Source: Drosophila pseudoobscura (taxonomy: Eukaryota > Arthropoda > Insecta > Diptera > Drosophilidae). Taken from it: a stretch of DNA of 64,000 bases. Shown piece by piece: positions 11,097-21,491 of the stretch (its first letter is position 1; every line of letters starts with the position of its first letter). The notes beneath the pieces are model-generated. The model was given only the letters and a program-made list of their open reading frames with translations. It did not search any database and was not told the DNA's origin. The stretch is taken from positions 19,921,501-19,985,500 of the forward strand of contig NC_046680.1 in the NCBI RefSeq assembly GCF_009870125.1, given 5' to 3'. Position numbers and translations under genes: made by a program.

Positions 11097-12209
11097 ACTG
11101 ACACGGAAGAGGAGAGGAGGGAGTATGCCCTCCCTCCCTTTGACAGCGAAATTAAAGACGATTATTATCTATTCCCCCCAAAAACAACCGATTAATGAGA
11201 GAGCATATTCCCACGTCCGGTTGTGCCTCTTCTTTTAGTTGTTTCGAGTTGTGGTTCGAGTGGAGAAATTCGTATTGTTGTTCGCGACAGGCCAAAAAGG
11301 GGAGGGGGGGAAATCCCAACCCAAAAAGTCCCAATCAACCGTCATTTGAAGCCATATCTATATATGTTATATAATTTTTGGATGATTATGATTGTTTTTG
11401 TGCTTGCCGAAGTATTCACATGCACACACCCACACACAGACACCAACACACACTCATGTCACGCACTCATTGCATATCCCCCCCTACTCTATTTTACTCT
11501 TTCTCTGTATCTGTCTCCTCTACCTCCCCCCCCCCCATTTCATAATTCCATATCACCTGAAGAGCATTGAGACCTGTTCAAACGAGGCAGCAGCTGTGTC
11601 TGTGTCTCCTTTAGACAGTATTTTTTATTTGCTCTCTCTGCTCACACACACGCGCACACAATCGAAGTGATCTCTGTCTCTTCCTCTCCTGATCTGCCGC
11701 TGTCCCTCTCTTTTTTTTCCTGTCTTGATTAACCGTTAACACACCCACCCACCCAATACCGCCTGTCCCGCCCGCTCCCCGCCCTTTGTTATGCTGCTGT
11801 GCATTGTTTTTACGCCTGTTTGAAATTTGTTTTTGTTTGACAAGAAAAAAAAAGAATAAAAAACCACAATTAAAACTGAAATTAATTTATTAATTTACAA
11901 AACCAACAAAAACCAACCAAATATTAATGCTTTCGATAATAATTAATAATAACTATTAATCTGGCATTTTGAGAACTCGAATAACAAAATTGCTTGTTTG
12001 CCTTGACAATATAATAATAATAATAACAATAAAAAAAGCTAAACAAAATTAAAACTTAAAAAAAAAAAAAAAACTAAGAAAAAGCATGATCCGATCAACA
12101 AAGAATTAACGTTTCAATCCCTCCAAGAAATATGAAGAATTTGAAAACAAAAAACAACCGAAATTTGTCAAAAAAGATATCAACCACGAAAAACAAAAAC
12201 AAATTTCAG
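11097..12209 (+). other. V2 3' UTR and intron before V3
   Basis: AT-rich. Candidate signals are ATTAAA near 11151 and AATAAA at 11855-11860. CA-rich and C-run sequence lies at 11412-11536; A-rich runs at 12060-12073. The sequence before the V3 acceptor (12170-12209) is A-rich rather than pyrimidine-rich. No further exon is seen. Confidence 0.65.
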
Positions 12210-12994
12210 GCCTGCAGCTGCACTCGATAGATGACTCTTCGTCCAGCCAGCACCAGCAGCAGCTTAATGGCAGCCGGCAGGAAGACGACGACGATTTTCC
12301 CTACCAGCAGGGAGTAGTAGGAGGATCGGGGCATCATTTTCAGACGCCGCAATTTGACAATTTTCCAGGAATACTGTCTGTCAGCGGGGCGGGAGGGCAC
12401 AGCCACGGCCATGGCCACGGCCACGAGGAGAACTTTACTTGCCCCCAGTGCTATCGAACCTATCGGAGGCACGGCACCCTGCGGCGCCACCTACGCCAAG
12501 AGTGCGGTAAGGGCAAGAGCATGGTCTGCTCCGTGTGCGGCCATAGCACGAAGCGCGCCGATCATCTGCGCCAGCATGTGCGCAAGAAACATCCGGAGAT
12601 TGCCATGAGGTCACTCTTCAAGCGTCAGCAGAGGGCGGCGGCCGCTGCAGCGGCATCTGTGTCCTCGACCTCAGCCTCCAATGAGATCAAGCCGGAGGAT
12701 GTTGTTGACCTGCTGGACGAGGCAGCCGTCGATGATGGGGAGACGAACACCTTTCTGGTCGAGGACGACGACGACGAGGATCTGCCGCCGCAGCAATCGC
12801 GGCAGCAGTTGCTGGAGGAGACCAGTGCCAGCAGCTACTATCGCCAGCAGTTGCAGCAACAGGCCTTGCTGCAGTTCACACAGCTGCAACAGCAAGCACT
12901 GAAACAGGCGACGGCCGCTGCTGCTTCTGCTTCTGCGGCTGCGTCTGCGTCCGGCAGCAATCGTTCAGAACTGCTCAAGGGGGAGGGATTGTAG
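12210..12994 (+). CDS. lola: lola V3: finger pair with acidic and Gln-rich C-terminus
   Basis: 261-residue tail. Acceptor AAATTTCAG at 12209, phase 1 (G+GC, Gly), reads GLQLHSIDDSSSSQHQQQLN. A His/Gly repeat (GHSHGHGHGH) sits just before finger 1 (tail 76-99, C2HC, CPQC ... HLRQEC). Finger 2 (105-128) is C2H2 (CSVC ... HVRKKH). After the fingers come an Ala/Ser run, a SUMO-type motif IKPE in NEIKPEDVVDLLDE, an acidic patch (VEDDDDEDL) and a long Gln/Ala-rich end. Stop TAG at 12992. The fingers lie early in the tail, unlike most units. The acceptor lacks a clear pyrimidine tract. Confidence 0.92.
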
Positions 12995-13926
12995 GAGGGG
13001 GGGCGGGTTCTCCTTTCTGCCGCTGCTGCAGCCGCCGCCACTCCGCTCCGCTCCGCTCCATGTTGTTGTGTCCTCTGTCCAGTCACCTGCTCATCTCTAC
13101 TAATCCAATTAACCAAAGAGCGCCGCAGCCACAGCTACAGCCACAGAGAAAAAAAATGAGTTGAACTTTGACCTTTCGGCTTGATTTACTTTGCATTTAC
13201 ATATATAGTACATATGCATATTATATATAAATCTTTTTAACCCCTTGGCTGTCACACGAGAGTTTTTTTTCTTTTTCCAGCGCAAAATCAAAAAAAAAAG
13301 TTGAAAACTAAAATCTAATCATTAAAAAATATATATAAAAATATACATATATTTTTTGTATAAACTAAAGCCAAGACAGGAGAAAACTATAAACTAGAAA
13401 TAAATGCCACGTTTTTTAAAACCAAACCACAACCAATGCGTTTTTCACTTGTTGCATGAACACACACAGACACACTGAAAAAAAAAACAAAAACAACAAA
13501 AATTTAAACAAAATTAATTCTTTTACGTGATTGATGTCTGATTTTTTTGTATTTTTTTTTTTTTGTTTCTTGGTAAATAACATTTATTTAAACAACGATA
13601 TATTCATGTCGAACATTTTGTTGGTGCCACAGTTGTTTATTTTTGTGTTTAAATTAAGTTTAACCTTAAGTTTAACCGAGGAGAGACTTTTATATCCATG
13701 TGATGGCGGCGTCGGCTAACCCAATCCACAAATACTATATACTATAGCTTTAAGCCAAAGTACACTGTAAAAAAAAAAACAAACGACTGCAACCAGAAAC
13801 AGCGAAGACACGACATAATCACGAAACATTCTCTCCAACACCTATCTCTTGCTACCCTCTCTTTCTCTGTAAGAAATCGATCATTCTCAGCAAATCTTAG
13901 ACAAAACCCAATCACAATTCTTACAG
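12995..13926 (+). other. V3 3' UTR and intron before V4
   Basis: A short GC-rich start (12995-13090), then AT-rich sequence. AATAAA at 13399-13404 is the likely end of V3. The V4 acceptor is preceded by CACAATTCTTACAG. No exon is seen in between. Confidence 0.7.
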
Positions 13927-14531
13927 ATTTAAGGACGCTTTACTGTAATTTTGCCACGGCAGTTGTGGCGGCGGCCAGTGCGGCAACAAAGAAGCCAGCA
14001 TCAGCTGACAGCAGCGGCAGCAGCAGTAACAACAACCACAACCACACCCAGAACCATAATCACAATCACAGCAATAACTGCCATGTGGTAGGTGAGATTT
14101 GTGAGCCAGAGGTGACGATACGCAGAATGTACAAGTGCGGCCACACCAGCCAGAGTGAGGCGGCGACGGTTAGCCATCTGCAGCCAGGAGGCAGCAGCAG
14201 CAGCATCAGCAGCAGCAGCAACCTCCACTGTATTGCCAGGAACTGCAGCAGCTGTCAAATGTCTGCCTTTCAGGTGGCGAGCATTTTCAAGAGCAGCATG
14301 CGCAGTGCGACGGCAATCACCCCAGCCACAGCCACAGCTGCCATTAAGCCGCAACGCAACCATATTGCTAACAACAACAACAACATATGTGCCACAGCCA
14401 CAGCCACAGCCACAAAAAAGTCAAGCATACAGTTCCATTGTGAGTTTTGCAGCTTCAGCTGCACCTGGCGCTACGACCTAAAGCTGCATCTCAGGCAGAA
14501 GCACGGCATCCACCAGCTGAAGAAGGTCTAG
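13927..14531 (+). CDS. lola: lola V4: single C2H2 finger
   Basis: 201-residue tail. Acceptor ATTCTTACAG at 13926; phase 1 gives DLRTLYCNFATAVVAA. A long low-complexity part follows (Ser/Asn/His repeats; Ala/Thr-rich). Only one canonical finger is present, at tail 170-193: CEFCSFSCTWRYDLKLHLRQKH, a C2H2 finger of the kind that is finger 2 elsewhere. The segment MYKCGHTSQSEAATVSHLQ and the cluster CIARNCSSC do not fit the finger spacing and may be remnants of a lost first finger. Stop TAG at 14529. Confidence 0.9.
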
Positions 14532-15603
14532 GATCTAGGATCTAGGCTCTAGGATGTGGGGAATATAATTCCGAAAGAGATCGAGGTCAAATCCGGCTGT
14601 TATATAGTTAAGAAATATTGTTCAATCTCTCTGGACTGTGTACCACCCGCCCTGGCGAGAGAGCTCGAAGTCTGTGTCTGCGCTTAGTCAAACAAATCTG
14701 AAGTTAAATATATGTGTACAAATATTTATTGAAACGAAAAAGTTGATTGTTGTTGTTTTCAAATATATGCCTACCATCTATTCCATGAAAGTTTATGTAT
14801 TTTTAGAGCCAGTGATGTCCAGAGCCTCCCTTGGAGGAAACCAAAATATAACTACATAAAGAAATCTGTTTTAATGTATAGTTTTTTTGTTTTTTTGTTT
14901 TTTTTTTTTACATCTTTATTATAGTTTAGTATTGTTAAATTATACAAAATTCTTAGAGAATTTCTTAATTATTTTATTTGTATTATCTACTAAGTTGTTG
15001 TAATTTGTTTATTTGTCTTTGATGGAGAGAGAGAGACAGATATTTGTTTTTGAAAATTGTTTAGAGTAGCCCTCTCTCTGTAGTCCTTTGTTACAATCAT
15101 TTATGTAAACTTGATTAGACATTTGAATTTAACCGAAAAATGTATGATTTGCATTAGTTTTCCTTCAACTTCTCAGACCGCAGAAATGAACGAATGAACT
15201 GAACGATTGATGATTAAGTTTAGTTTAAGCTAAAATTACGAACAACATTTGCAGCAAATGGAGTTTCAGACTAAGCCTAATCTGGACCTTTGTTTATGAT
15301 TTTTCACACGTTTCTTTTCGTTTTCTTTTCATTTTCATTTCATACAACCAAAAAAAAAAAAAAAAAAAAACAAACAAACTAAAAAAAACCACAAATAAAT
15401 CAATCGAATCGAATTGAATCCTCCCATCACAAATAACAAATCAATGAAAATTGACCATAATCACCAACCCAATCAATCACCGAACACCTAATCCTCCAAA
15501 AATCACACATCCTCCACACACGATCACCACCCACTAACCAACCGACCAATGAACCAACCAACCACGGGATCTCCTTCCATCTGATTGATCTGTTCGATCT
15601 CAG
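14532..15603 (+). other. V4 3' UTR and intron before V5
   Basis: AT-rich 3' UTR. From about 15343 to 15560 the + strand is almost free of G and rich in A and C (for example repeated CCAAC and CACC units), ending in the V5 acceptor TTCGATCTCAG. No exon seen. Confidence 0.65.
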
Positions 15604-16457
15604 ACCTGAGTTACGAATTCAAGCACAGTGTGTTCGGCAGCGATGACGTGGACCAGGACTCGGACAATAACAGGGAGCGCTTCCACTGTGCGGTGTGCAA
15701 CAAGAGCTATCTGCGCAAGCGACACCTGCAGCGGCACATGCGCGACGAGTGCATCGGCATTCCGCCGCGCTTCAACTGTGAATTCTGCAGCTCCCGTTTC
15801 CGCCGCAAGTACCATATGGTGCGGCATCTGGTCTCAAAGCACGGCATACCGCCGGCCATCGCACAGCTGACGACAGGCAGCGGGTCGCGCACCTCGAGCG
15901 GTCGCGACAGCACGAGCGGCAGTGTCATGGACCTGAAGGCCGGAAATCTGGGCCTTCACATGGGCGGCGACTGCGGTGCGAGTGTGGGCAGCGTGGGCTC
16001 GCTCAACGACTGCGAGAGCCCCAATCCCGAGAACCTATCGCTGCGCAAGGAGAACTACGAGAACGAGAATTTGTCCGGCTCGCGTTGCACTTCGCCACTG
16101 CCGCCACACATGGTGTCGATACCGACCTACGGGCTGACTGGAGCCATTACGGCCATCTCAGCAGCTGCTGCCGTGGTCGAAGAGCAGGCGGCCGCAGCCG
16201 CCGCCGCTGCTGAAGCGGCAGCCATGGCCAAGAACAACAACGATGTCGGAGGAGGAGCAGGCGAGCAGGCGGCAGAAGGAGCCGTGGGGGGATCTGCAAC
16301 AGAGTTGAACATCAAGCCGGAACCGGTTACCCCCAGCAAGGTGCAGCACCTGATGAGCGAGGATTGGAACATGAAGCTGGGCCTGCAGATCATCTCGAAC
16401 TCGTTGCTCAAGGAGCGATTGATGAACACCATGCCATTTGCTTATAACAACAATTAA
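15604..16457 (+). CDS. lola: lola V5: N-terminal finger pair and long C-terminal extension
   Basis: 284-residue tail beginning DLSYEFKHSVFGSDDVDQDS (acceptor GATCTCAG at 15603). Finger 1 (27-50) is C2HC (CAVC ... HMRDEC) and finger 2 (57-80) is C2H2 (CEFC ... HLVSKH). About 200 residues follow: a Gly/Ser-rich part, NPENLSLRKENYENENLSG, a poly-Ala stretch, a SUMO-type IKPE (16311-16322) and a conserved-looking end with LMSEDWNMKLGLQIISNSLL. The extension is much longer than in most units and may bring its own partner contacts. Stop TAA at 16455. Confidence 0.92.
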
Positions 16458-19032
16458 AAGGAGAACGCCTATCAGAGCAACCAAAGTCATATGTCCTGTC
16501 CCCCGACCCCCCCTGTCTACTATACTTAATTTATTGAAACTCGAATCTCGAAACTTCTCATATAATTTTGTCAAAGAGTCAGCTCGCCATATTTGTAGGC
16601 TATAAATGTATATTTAAATGTATTTGAACTTGATTTGTAACTCGTATGTCCCCCTACCATGTAAGCTTGTGTGAGTCTCAGCCAGACATTCCAGACATTC
16701 CGATCTTCAAAGACGAACCGCTTTCGAAGATCCATTTTAATTTATGTAGACTATGTATTCTTTTGTCGCAAGCGAAATGTGTCTTACAATTCTCGTATTA
16801 CAATGTTGAAACACGCCATCTCGAAAATCGAAAATTGAAAATTGGATATCGAAAATCGAATCTTTCCTATAACCGAAACGAACTTGAACCGTCACGAATT
16901 TGTATTTATATAAGGATTTCCTATACGCCCGCCCACATCCAGCGATAGGATGGAATGGGATACATGTATGTTTGTATGTATATGTATCGAAACATTTGTT
17001 AGTCACGTAAGAGAAAGGACGAAACCAAAAACGAGACAGGAATCAAATCTTCTTACTACAAGTTGAGTAATTCCAGTTTGATTGAATCCAAAAAAGAAAA
17101 ACAACTCCAAAATACTCAACCAACGAACCCTGCTCCCCCCCTGTCCTCTCGCAAAAGAAGAAGAGGACGGTGCGGGGGTGTATTTTGTAATTTTAACGCA
17201 CCTATTCCAAATGATATGCCACCAAATTGTACGACTAGTTAAGTTATTTTTATACCATGTACTCGTAGAATGTAGGCCCTACACTTAATGCCTAATTTAT
17301 CCAAAGTCCAAACGAAACAAAAAAGAAAATTATATTTTTTAATGAATAAATTACCAAAAAAAAAAACAACAAAAAACAAACTAAAGAACCACAGAAATAT
17401 ATTACATGTATGTATTTAATTACAGCCAAACGGGATGTTTATTGTTCCCTTTTTAGGCATTTTTCTCTTCTATTTTTCTCTTCCCCCTATCATCATCATC
17501 ATTTCCATCTTTTGTTCATTCCTCCTGCTCCACAATGCTTTCGTTTTTGGTTCCACATTCTGTTCCCATTCCCCTACCGTTCAGTTTTCTTTCGTTTTCT
17601 GGCGATTGTTGTGCGAATTTTCACTAACCTATTTTATTACTAAATTTCTTTTAGATGTCTCTACAAAAACTGTTGTACTACCACCCCACTACTCTACATC
17701 TACTACTACTCCAAAAAAAAAAAAACCACTACCTACTACTCAAATACTACTATCTGTGAGGCGGCGGCGGCCAGAAGGCATCTCTGTCTGGGGACGTCCG
17801 TCTACTGCAGCGATCGGAGCGCAAAGAAAACAAAAGTCTGTCACTTACAGTATTATCTACTATATCTACTATCTTTTTTAATATATATTCCACGATATAT
17901 ACATACATATATCTTTGTTCTGTGTAAAACTCTCGCCTCGAACTGTTTTTTGTCTGGGTTCCAACTACCTAAAAACACACACACACACACAAACACACCC
18001 CCGGTACTGTGCGAAACGGAACTAGAAGGAATCCTATATCCTATCCATATGAAACTGAATCTCTAGTTCTGTTTCGCACTGTATTGTACCCTGTAAGCAT
18101 GCTCCCAAACATACCTCGTGTATCTGTCTATTTCTCTCTCTCTTGCTCTCACTCTCTTGCTTGGGTTCTCTCATGTGTCTGCGTTCTGTGGCGTCTCTGT
18201 TGTGTGTGTTGCGTGCGAGTGTCCTTTATGCGCTTTTTGTTCTGCCGAGCGTTTTTCCAACTTCCAATTTCTATCTTTAAAATTACACCTAGATCTACTT
18301 CTCCATTTGATAATGTATTTGTGTGTCTTTCGATGAAATATTAAACAAAAATAAATTATTTAACACTTGATGTTTTTTCTTACACAGACTTATTCTAGTA
18401 CTTAAGAAGGTTCCATCTGGGTTCTTATATCATCTACATACACAACATATACATACACATATACGTATGTCTATGTCATATCTATTGCTGGGATGATCTT
18501 TTTCTAGTTTTAAGCGATCTAAATGTGTTTTATATATATGTATATGTATGCATACATTTTTCCTTTTCCTTTTCTTTTTTTTTCCCCGTCTAAATAGTTT
18601 ATAAAGTTTCTTTTGGAATGCTTGAGATGTTTTTAAGTCATTTTATATATATATGAATTTATATTAATTGTTTTTTTGTATATTTTTTTTCTGATATTTT
18701 ATTTGTAGATTAGCAAACTTGACTTGCTCAAAAAAAAAAATAAAAATTAAGAAACGCAGCAAATATCAGCCACTCAGACAGATAATACAGTCAGTCACTC
18801 ACGATCATCTGTTAATAATTTAGAATATATTCAGGAATCAATAAACAACGAATCATTGTGAATCATGCGACTCAACTCACGAACTCAATCACTTCCACCC
18901 ACCCACTCACTCACTTCCACCCACTCCTCTGTGCGTGTCCCTGCTCCCCACCAACGTCCCCTCTGGCTCCCTCTCTCGCTATCTCTGTCTCTCCCACCTC
19001 TCTCTGTCATGCACACCCATTTACATTTACAG
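16458..19032 (+). other. V5 3' UTR and intron before V6
   Basis: 3' UTR to AATAAA at 17345-17350, then AT-rich intron. It contains the hairpin at 18003-18090 (separate entry), CT-rich tracts at 18130-18170, and an acceptor TTTTTTCTTACACAG at 18387 whose phase-1 frame gives DLF then stop. 18895-19010 is a C/T-rich, CACT-repeated stretch upstream of V6. Confidence 0.6.
18003..18090. ncRNA. pre-miRNA-like hairpin (candidate)
   Basis: An imperfect inverted repeat: 18009-18026 pairs with 18062-18079 as 18 continuous base pairs with one G-U wobble; then after a small asymmetric internal loop, GGTAC (18003-18007) pairs with GTACC (18086-18090). The terminal loop is 35 bases. Length, stem and loop are within the range of fly microRNA precursors. 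I do not recognise the mature sequence as a known microRNA. It lies downstream of the V5 polyadenylation signal, inside the lola transcription unit. Confidence 0.35.
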
Positions 19033-19307
19033 ATTTCGTCCTGACCTGGTACCAGCACGCCTGCGACCAGTGCGGCAAATCCTACAAGACCCGCAAGAGT
19101 CTCAGCCGCCATCGTCGATTCGAGTGCCGCTTCACGACCGAGCGGCCGATCTTCCAGTGTCCCAGCTGCAACTATGCGGCCAAGCGGAGCGACAACCTCA
19201 CCAAGCACATCAAGACCCATTTTGCCAAGATGAAGAAGGACTTCCTGCCGCTGGCCTTCCAGATGCAGGCCTCCGGCATTCAGACCAAGTGGGAGGCCAC
19301 CGCATAA
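19033..19307 (+). CDS. lola: lola V6: compact finger pair
   Basis: Short 91-residue tail that is almost only fingers. Acceptor CATTTACAG at 19032; begins DFVLTWYQHACDQCGKSYKT. Finger 1 (9-32) is C2HC (CDQC ... HRRFEC). Finger 2 (41-63) is C2H2 (CPSC ... HIKTH). The end is FAKMKKDFLPLAFQMQASGI QTKWEATA, stop TAA at 19305. The isoform would be about 543 residues, among the smallest finger-bearing Lola proteins. Confidence 0.92.
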
Positions 19308-19440
19308 GGGGCTATGCTACACTACACGCGCCAGTCCGCCAAAACATTCCGCTTTCGTTGAGGTTTAGTTTTTACGCCATTTGCACATGCAAATACCATT
19401 AGTATTATATCCTAAGTTTCAAGCGCGAACTAACCAGGAC

Positions 19441-19549
19441 CGACTGCAATGATCCACTGCACAGAATGGCCCTCAAGGGACAGTGCTGGGCGGGGTTTCT
19501 ATTCGGGCTTTCAGTGTGTTTTGCCCAATTCCTGCAATCATTGCAGTCG
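19441..19549 (+). other. 13-bp perfect inverted repeat in V6 3' UTR
   Basis: CGACTGCAATGAT (19441-19453) is the exact reverse complement of ATCATTGCAGTCG (19537-19549). Flanking CGAAC (19426-19430) and GTTCG (19551-19555) can extend the stem after a bulge. Inside, CACTG/CAGTG and GGGC/GCCC pairs could form a branched loop. A structured 3' UTR element or small RNA precursor are both possible. Confidence 0.5.
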
Positions 19550-19767
19550 CGTTCGGATCTCATAAACATTCGTAATTTAGATTAAGTTAAGCACGGATTT
19601 TTTCAGCCATCACTAACTTATGCTTCTAACTTGAGCTTGTCTGTCTCTCATTTCCTTTAAGTTAACTTAAGTTGTTAGCCAAGTAAGCCAAAGTCCAAAC
19701 AAAACCGAAACCAAAACGTGAACAAAACTAAGTCAGGGAGGGAAACACAACACTACTGAGAGTAGTC

Positions 19768-19799
19768 GGGGGGGTGGGGAAGGGGGGGGGGGGGGCTGG
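19768..19799 (+). repeat. G-run, quadruplex-prone
   Basis: A run of seven Gs, one T, four Gs, two As, about fourteen Gs, CT and three Gs, in otherwise AT-rich 3' UTR. It can form a G-quadruplex. Long homopolymer runs are also prone to length errors in assemblies. Confidence 0.6.
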
Positions 19800-20340
19800 G
19801 TTGCCAACCCAATTTTCATTCCTAAGAAAGAACGAAACAAAAGTGAACGAAACATTTTTCGATACATAGTCCTAGTCCTTAGTAAGCGGCAATGCCAAAA
19901 CAGCGAAATTTCCCAAAATTAACCGACTAACAAAACTTTGTAGATTATAGTTCGTAGACGATCTAAGTTCCTTTGCTAGCTAGGATTATGGATTACCTAT
20001 AGACAAAAAGGATCTCAAACAAAAGACAAATGAATCGCAACCAACAGTACAATTGCAACTTAACTAAACAAAAACTAAACATAACTGAACCACAGGAAAC
20101 ACACACACACAAACACACAAACAAATAGTTCAAATATATATTTACAAAGCAGCCAAAAACAAAATTAAAGCCCAACTCTACAGTTACATATACATGCCTA
20201 CTATATACATATATACAAAGATATATATTTTGTGAACCTTTCAAGAAAACAAAAAGCAAAAAAAATGTGAAACGAATTTGTGACCAAACCAGAGTATAGA
20301 AACCGAAACGATATATAGCTAGAGATGTAAGCCACTTAAC

Positions 20341-20342
<2 letters not shown>

Positions 20343-20375
<33 letters not shown>
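20343..20375. repeat. TA dinucleotide repeat
   Basis: An uninterrupted TA tract of about 30 bases near the end of the V6 3' UTR. Similar shorter TA tracts occur near 21909-21930, 22046-22065, 22958-22986, 25221-25250, 38716-38743, 39331-39354 and 41019-41046. Confidence 0.8.
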
Positions 20376-20376
<1 letters not shown>

Positions 20377-21099
20377 TATTTATATATATTTTTATACTCG
20401 AGAGCCGTAACTAAGTATTTTTATATGAATATTTTTGTAACTCGAATAAAATTGTATTGAAAAAGAAATCGTTTCAATGACTAGGGGTCTGTCGCTGCAT
20501 CATTCCCCTATTCCACTCCACTCTCCTCTCTTTCCGTCTCTCTCTCTCTATTTATCTCTTGTTGGCCAAGTTTACTAAACATGTTTCATTGCAGACCGAC
20601 CCATATCAAGCACCATCATCATGATCATCTTCAGACAAGCATCATCCCACAGCGCTCATTCAAATCAACCAACCAACCAACCAATCAAATAAAACAAGCC
20701 AATCTGCAATGCTGCTAGCTCTGCTCACGCTTCACCATGCCACCATGCCACGCCCACGCCCACACAAAATACAAAATATTAAAATTCAAGCAAACACCCC
20801 GCAACACACACTAACTGTAAATATCACAAACTTTTTATTATTCATATTATTGTTTATACTGAAAACTTATACAAAAACTTAACTTTCTTGCAAAATATTT
20901 TTCTAAACTTAAAAAACCCAAAAAAAAAAAACCAAAAACTTTACTGAAACTCTTGTTAATTTTTCAAAATAAATACGAATTTATCGAAATATACGAATTT
21001 CCTCTGTAGTTGTGTAAGCAGAACGCCCCAGACTCATAAGATATATCTCTCTCTCTTTCTTCTCCTTCTATATATTTGCTTAAACATCCTCCTTTAAAG

Positions 21100-21301
21100 C
21101 TCCAAGCAGCTACGCATCCAACTCGAGCCAGACCCCGCCGCCGACTGGCACTTCGGCGCACTCCCTGATCCGCGACTACTGGTACGAGCTGAAGTTCTCC
21201 GATCTGTTCAAGTTCATCAACCCGGACGGACGGTATCAGTGCCCGAGATTCAATTGCCTGAAGAGCTACAAGGACGCCAGCTCCTTGCAACGACATATCA
21301 G
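21100..21301 (+). CDS. lola: lola V7 exon a: linker and first finger
   Basis: First exon of a two-exon unit. Acceptor CCTTTAAAG at 21099 gives phase 1 (G+CT, Ala) and reads APSSYASNSSQTPPPTGTSA, then HSLIRDYWYELKFSDLFKFI and NPDGRY. The first finger (tail 46-71) starts here with an unusual CX4C pair (CPRFNC) and its HIRYEC half is split by the intron at the R codon. Donor CAG|GTGAGTG at 21302; 202 bases, ends in phase 2. Confidence 0.88.
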
Positions 21302-21373
21302 GTGAGTGTCGGGCATACCATATGCATATGTATGTCTATATCTATCTATCTATCTATATCAACGTTTCCCTAG

Positions 21374-21491
21374 ATATGAATGTGGTGGACAGAAAAAATT
21401 TCGCTGTCTGATGTGCGGCAAAGCATTTTCACAAAGCTCCCACCTAAAGCGGCACCTTGAGTCCGGTGTCTGTGTCAAATATTACTTATGA
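21374..21491 (+). CDS. lola: lola V7 exon b: end of finger 1 and finger 2
   Basis: After a 72-base intron (acceptor TTTCCCTAG at 21373). It completes finger 1 (RYEC) and encodes finger 2 (tail 77-101), CLMC ... HLESGVC, a C2HC finger rather than the usual C2H2. It ends VKYYL with TGA at 21489. V7 totals 106 residues. The exon is more AT-rich than most other finger exons. Confidence 0.88.

Larger units (their letters stand above)
19308..21099 (+). other. V6 3' UTR and intron before V7
   Basis: Long 3' UTR up to AATAAA at 20445-20450. It contains a hairpin (19441-19549), a guanine run (19768-19799) and a TA repeat at about 20344-20374. From 20500 the intron is AC-rich; CCAAC/CCAAT repeats lie near 20670-20690. 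The V7 acceptor follows CATCCTCCTTTAAAG. Confidence 0.65.
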
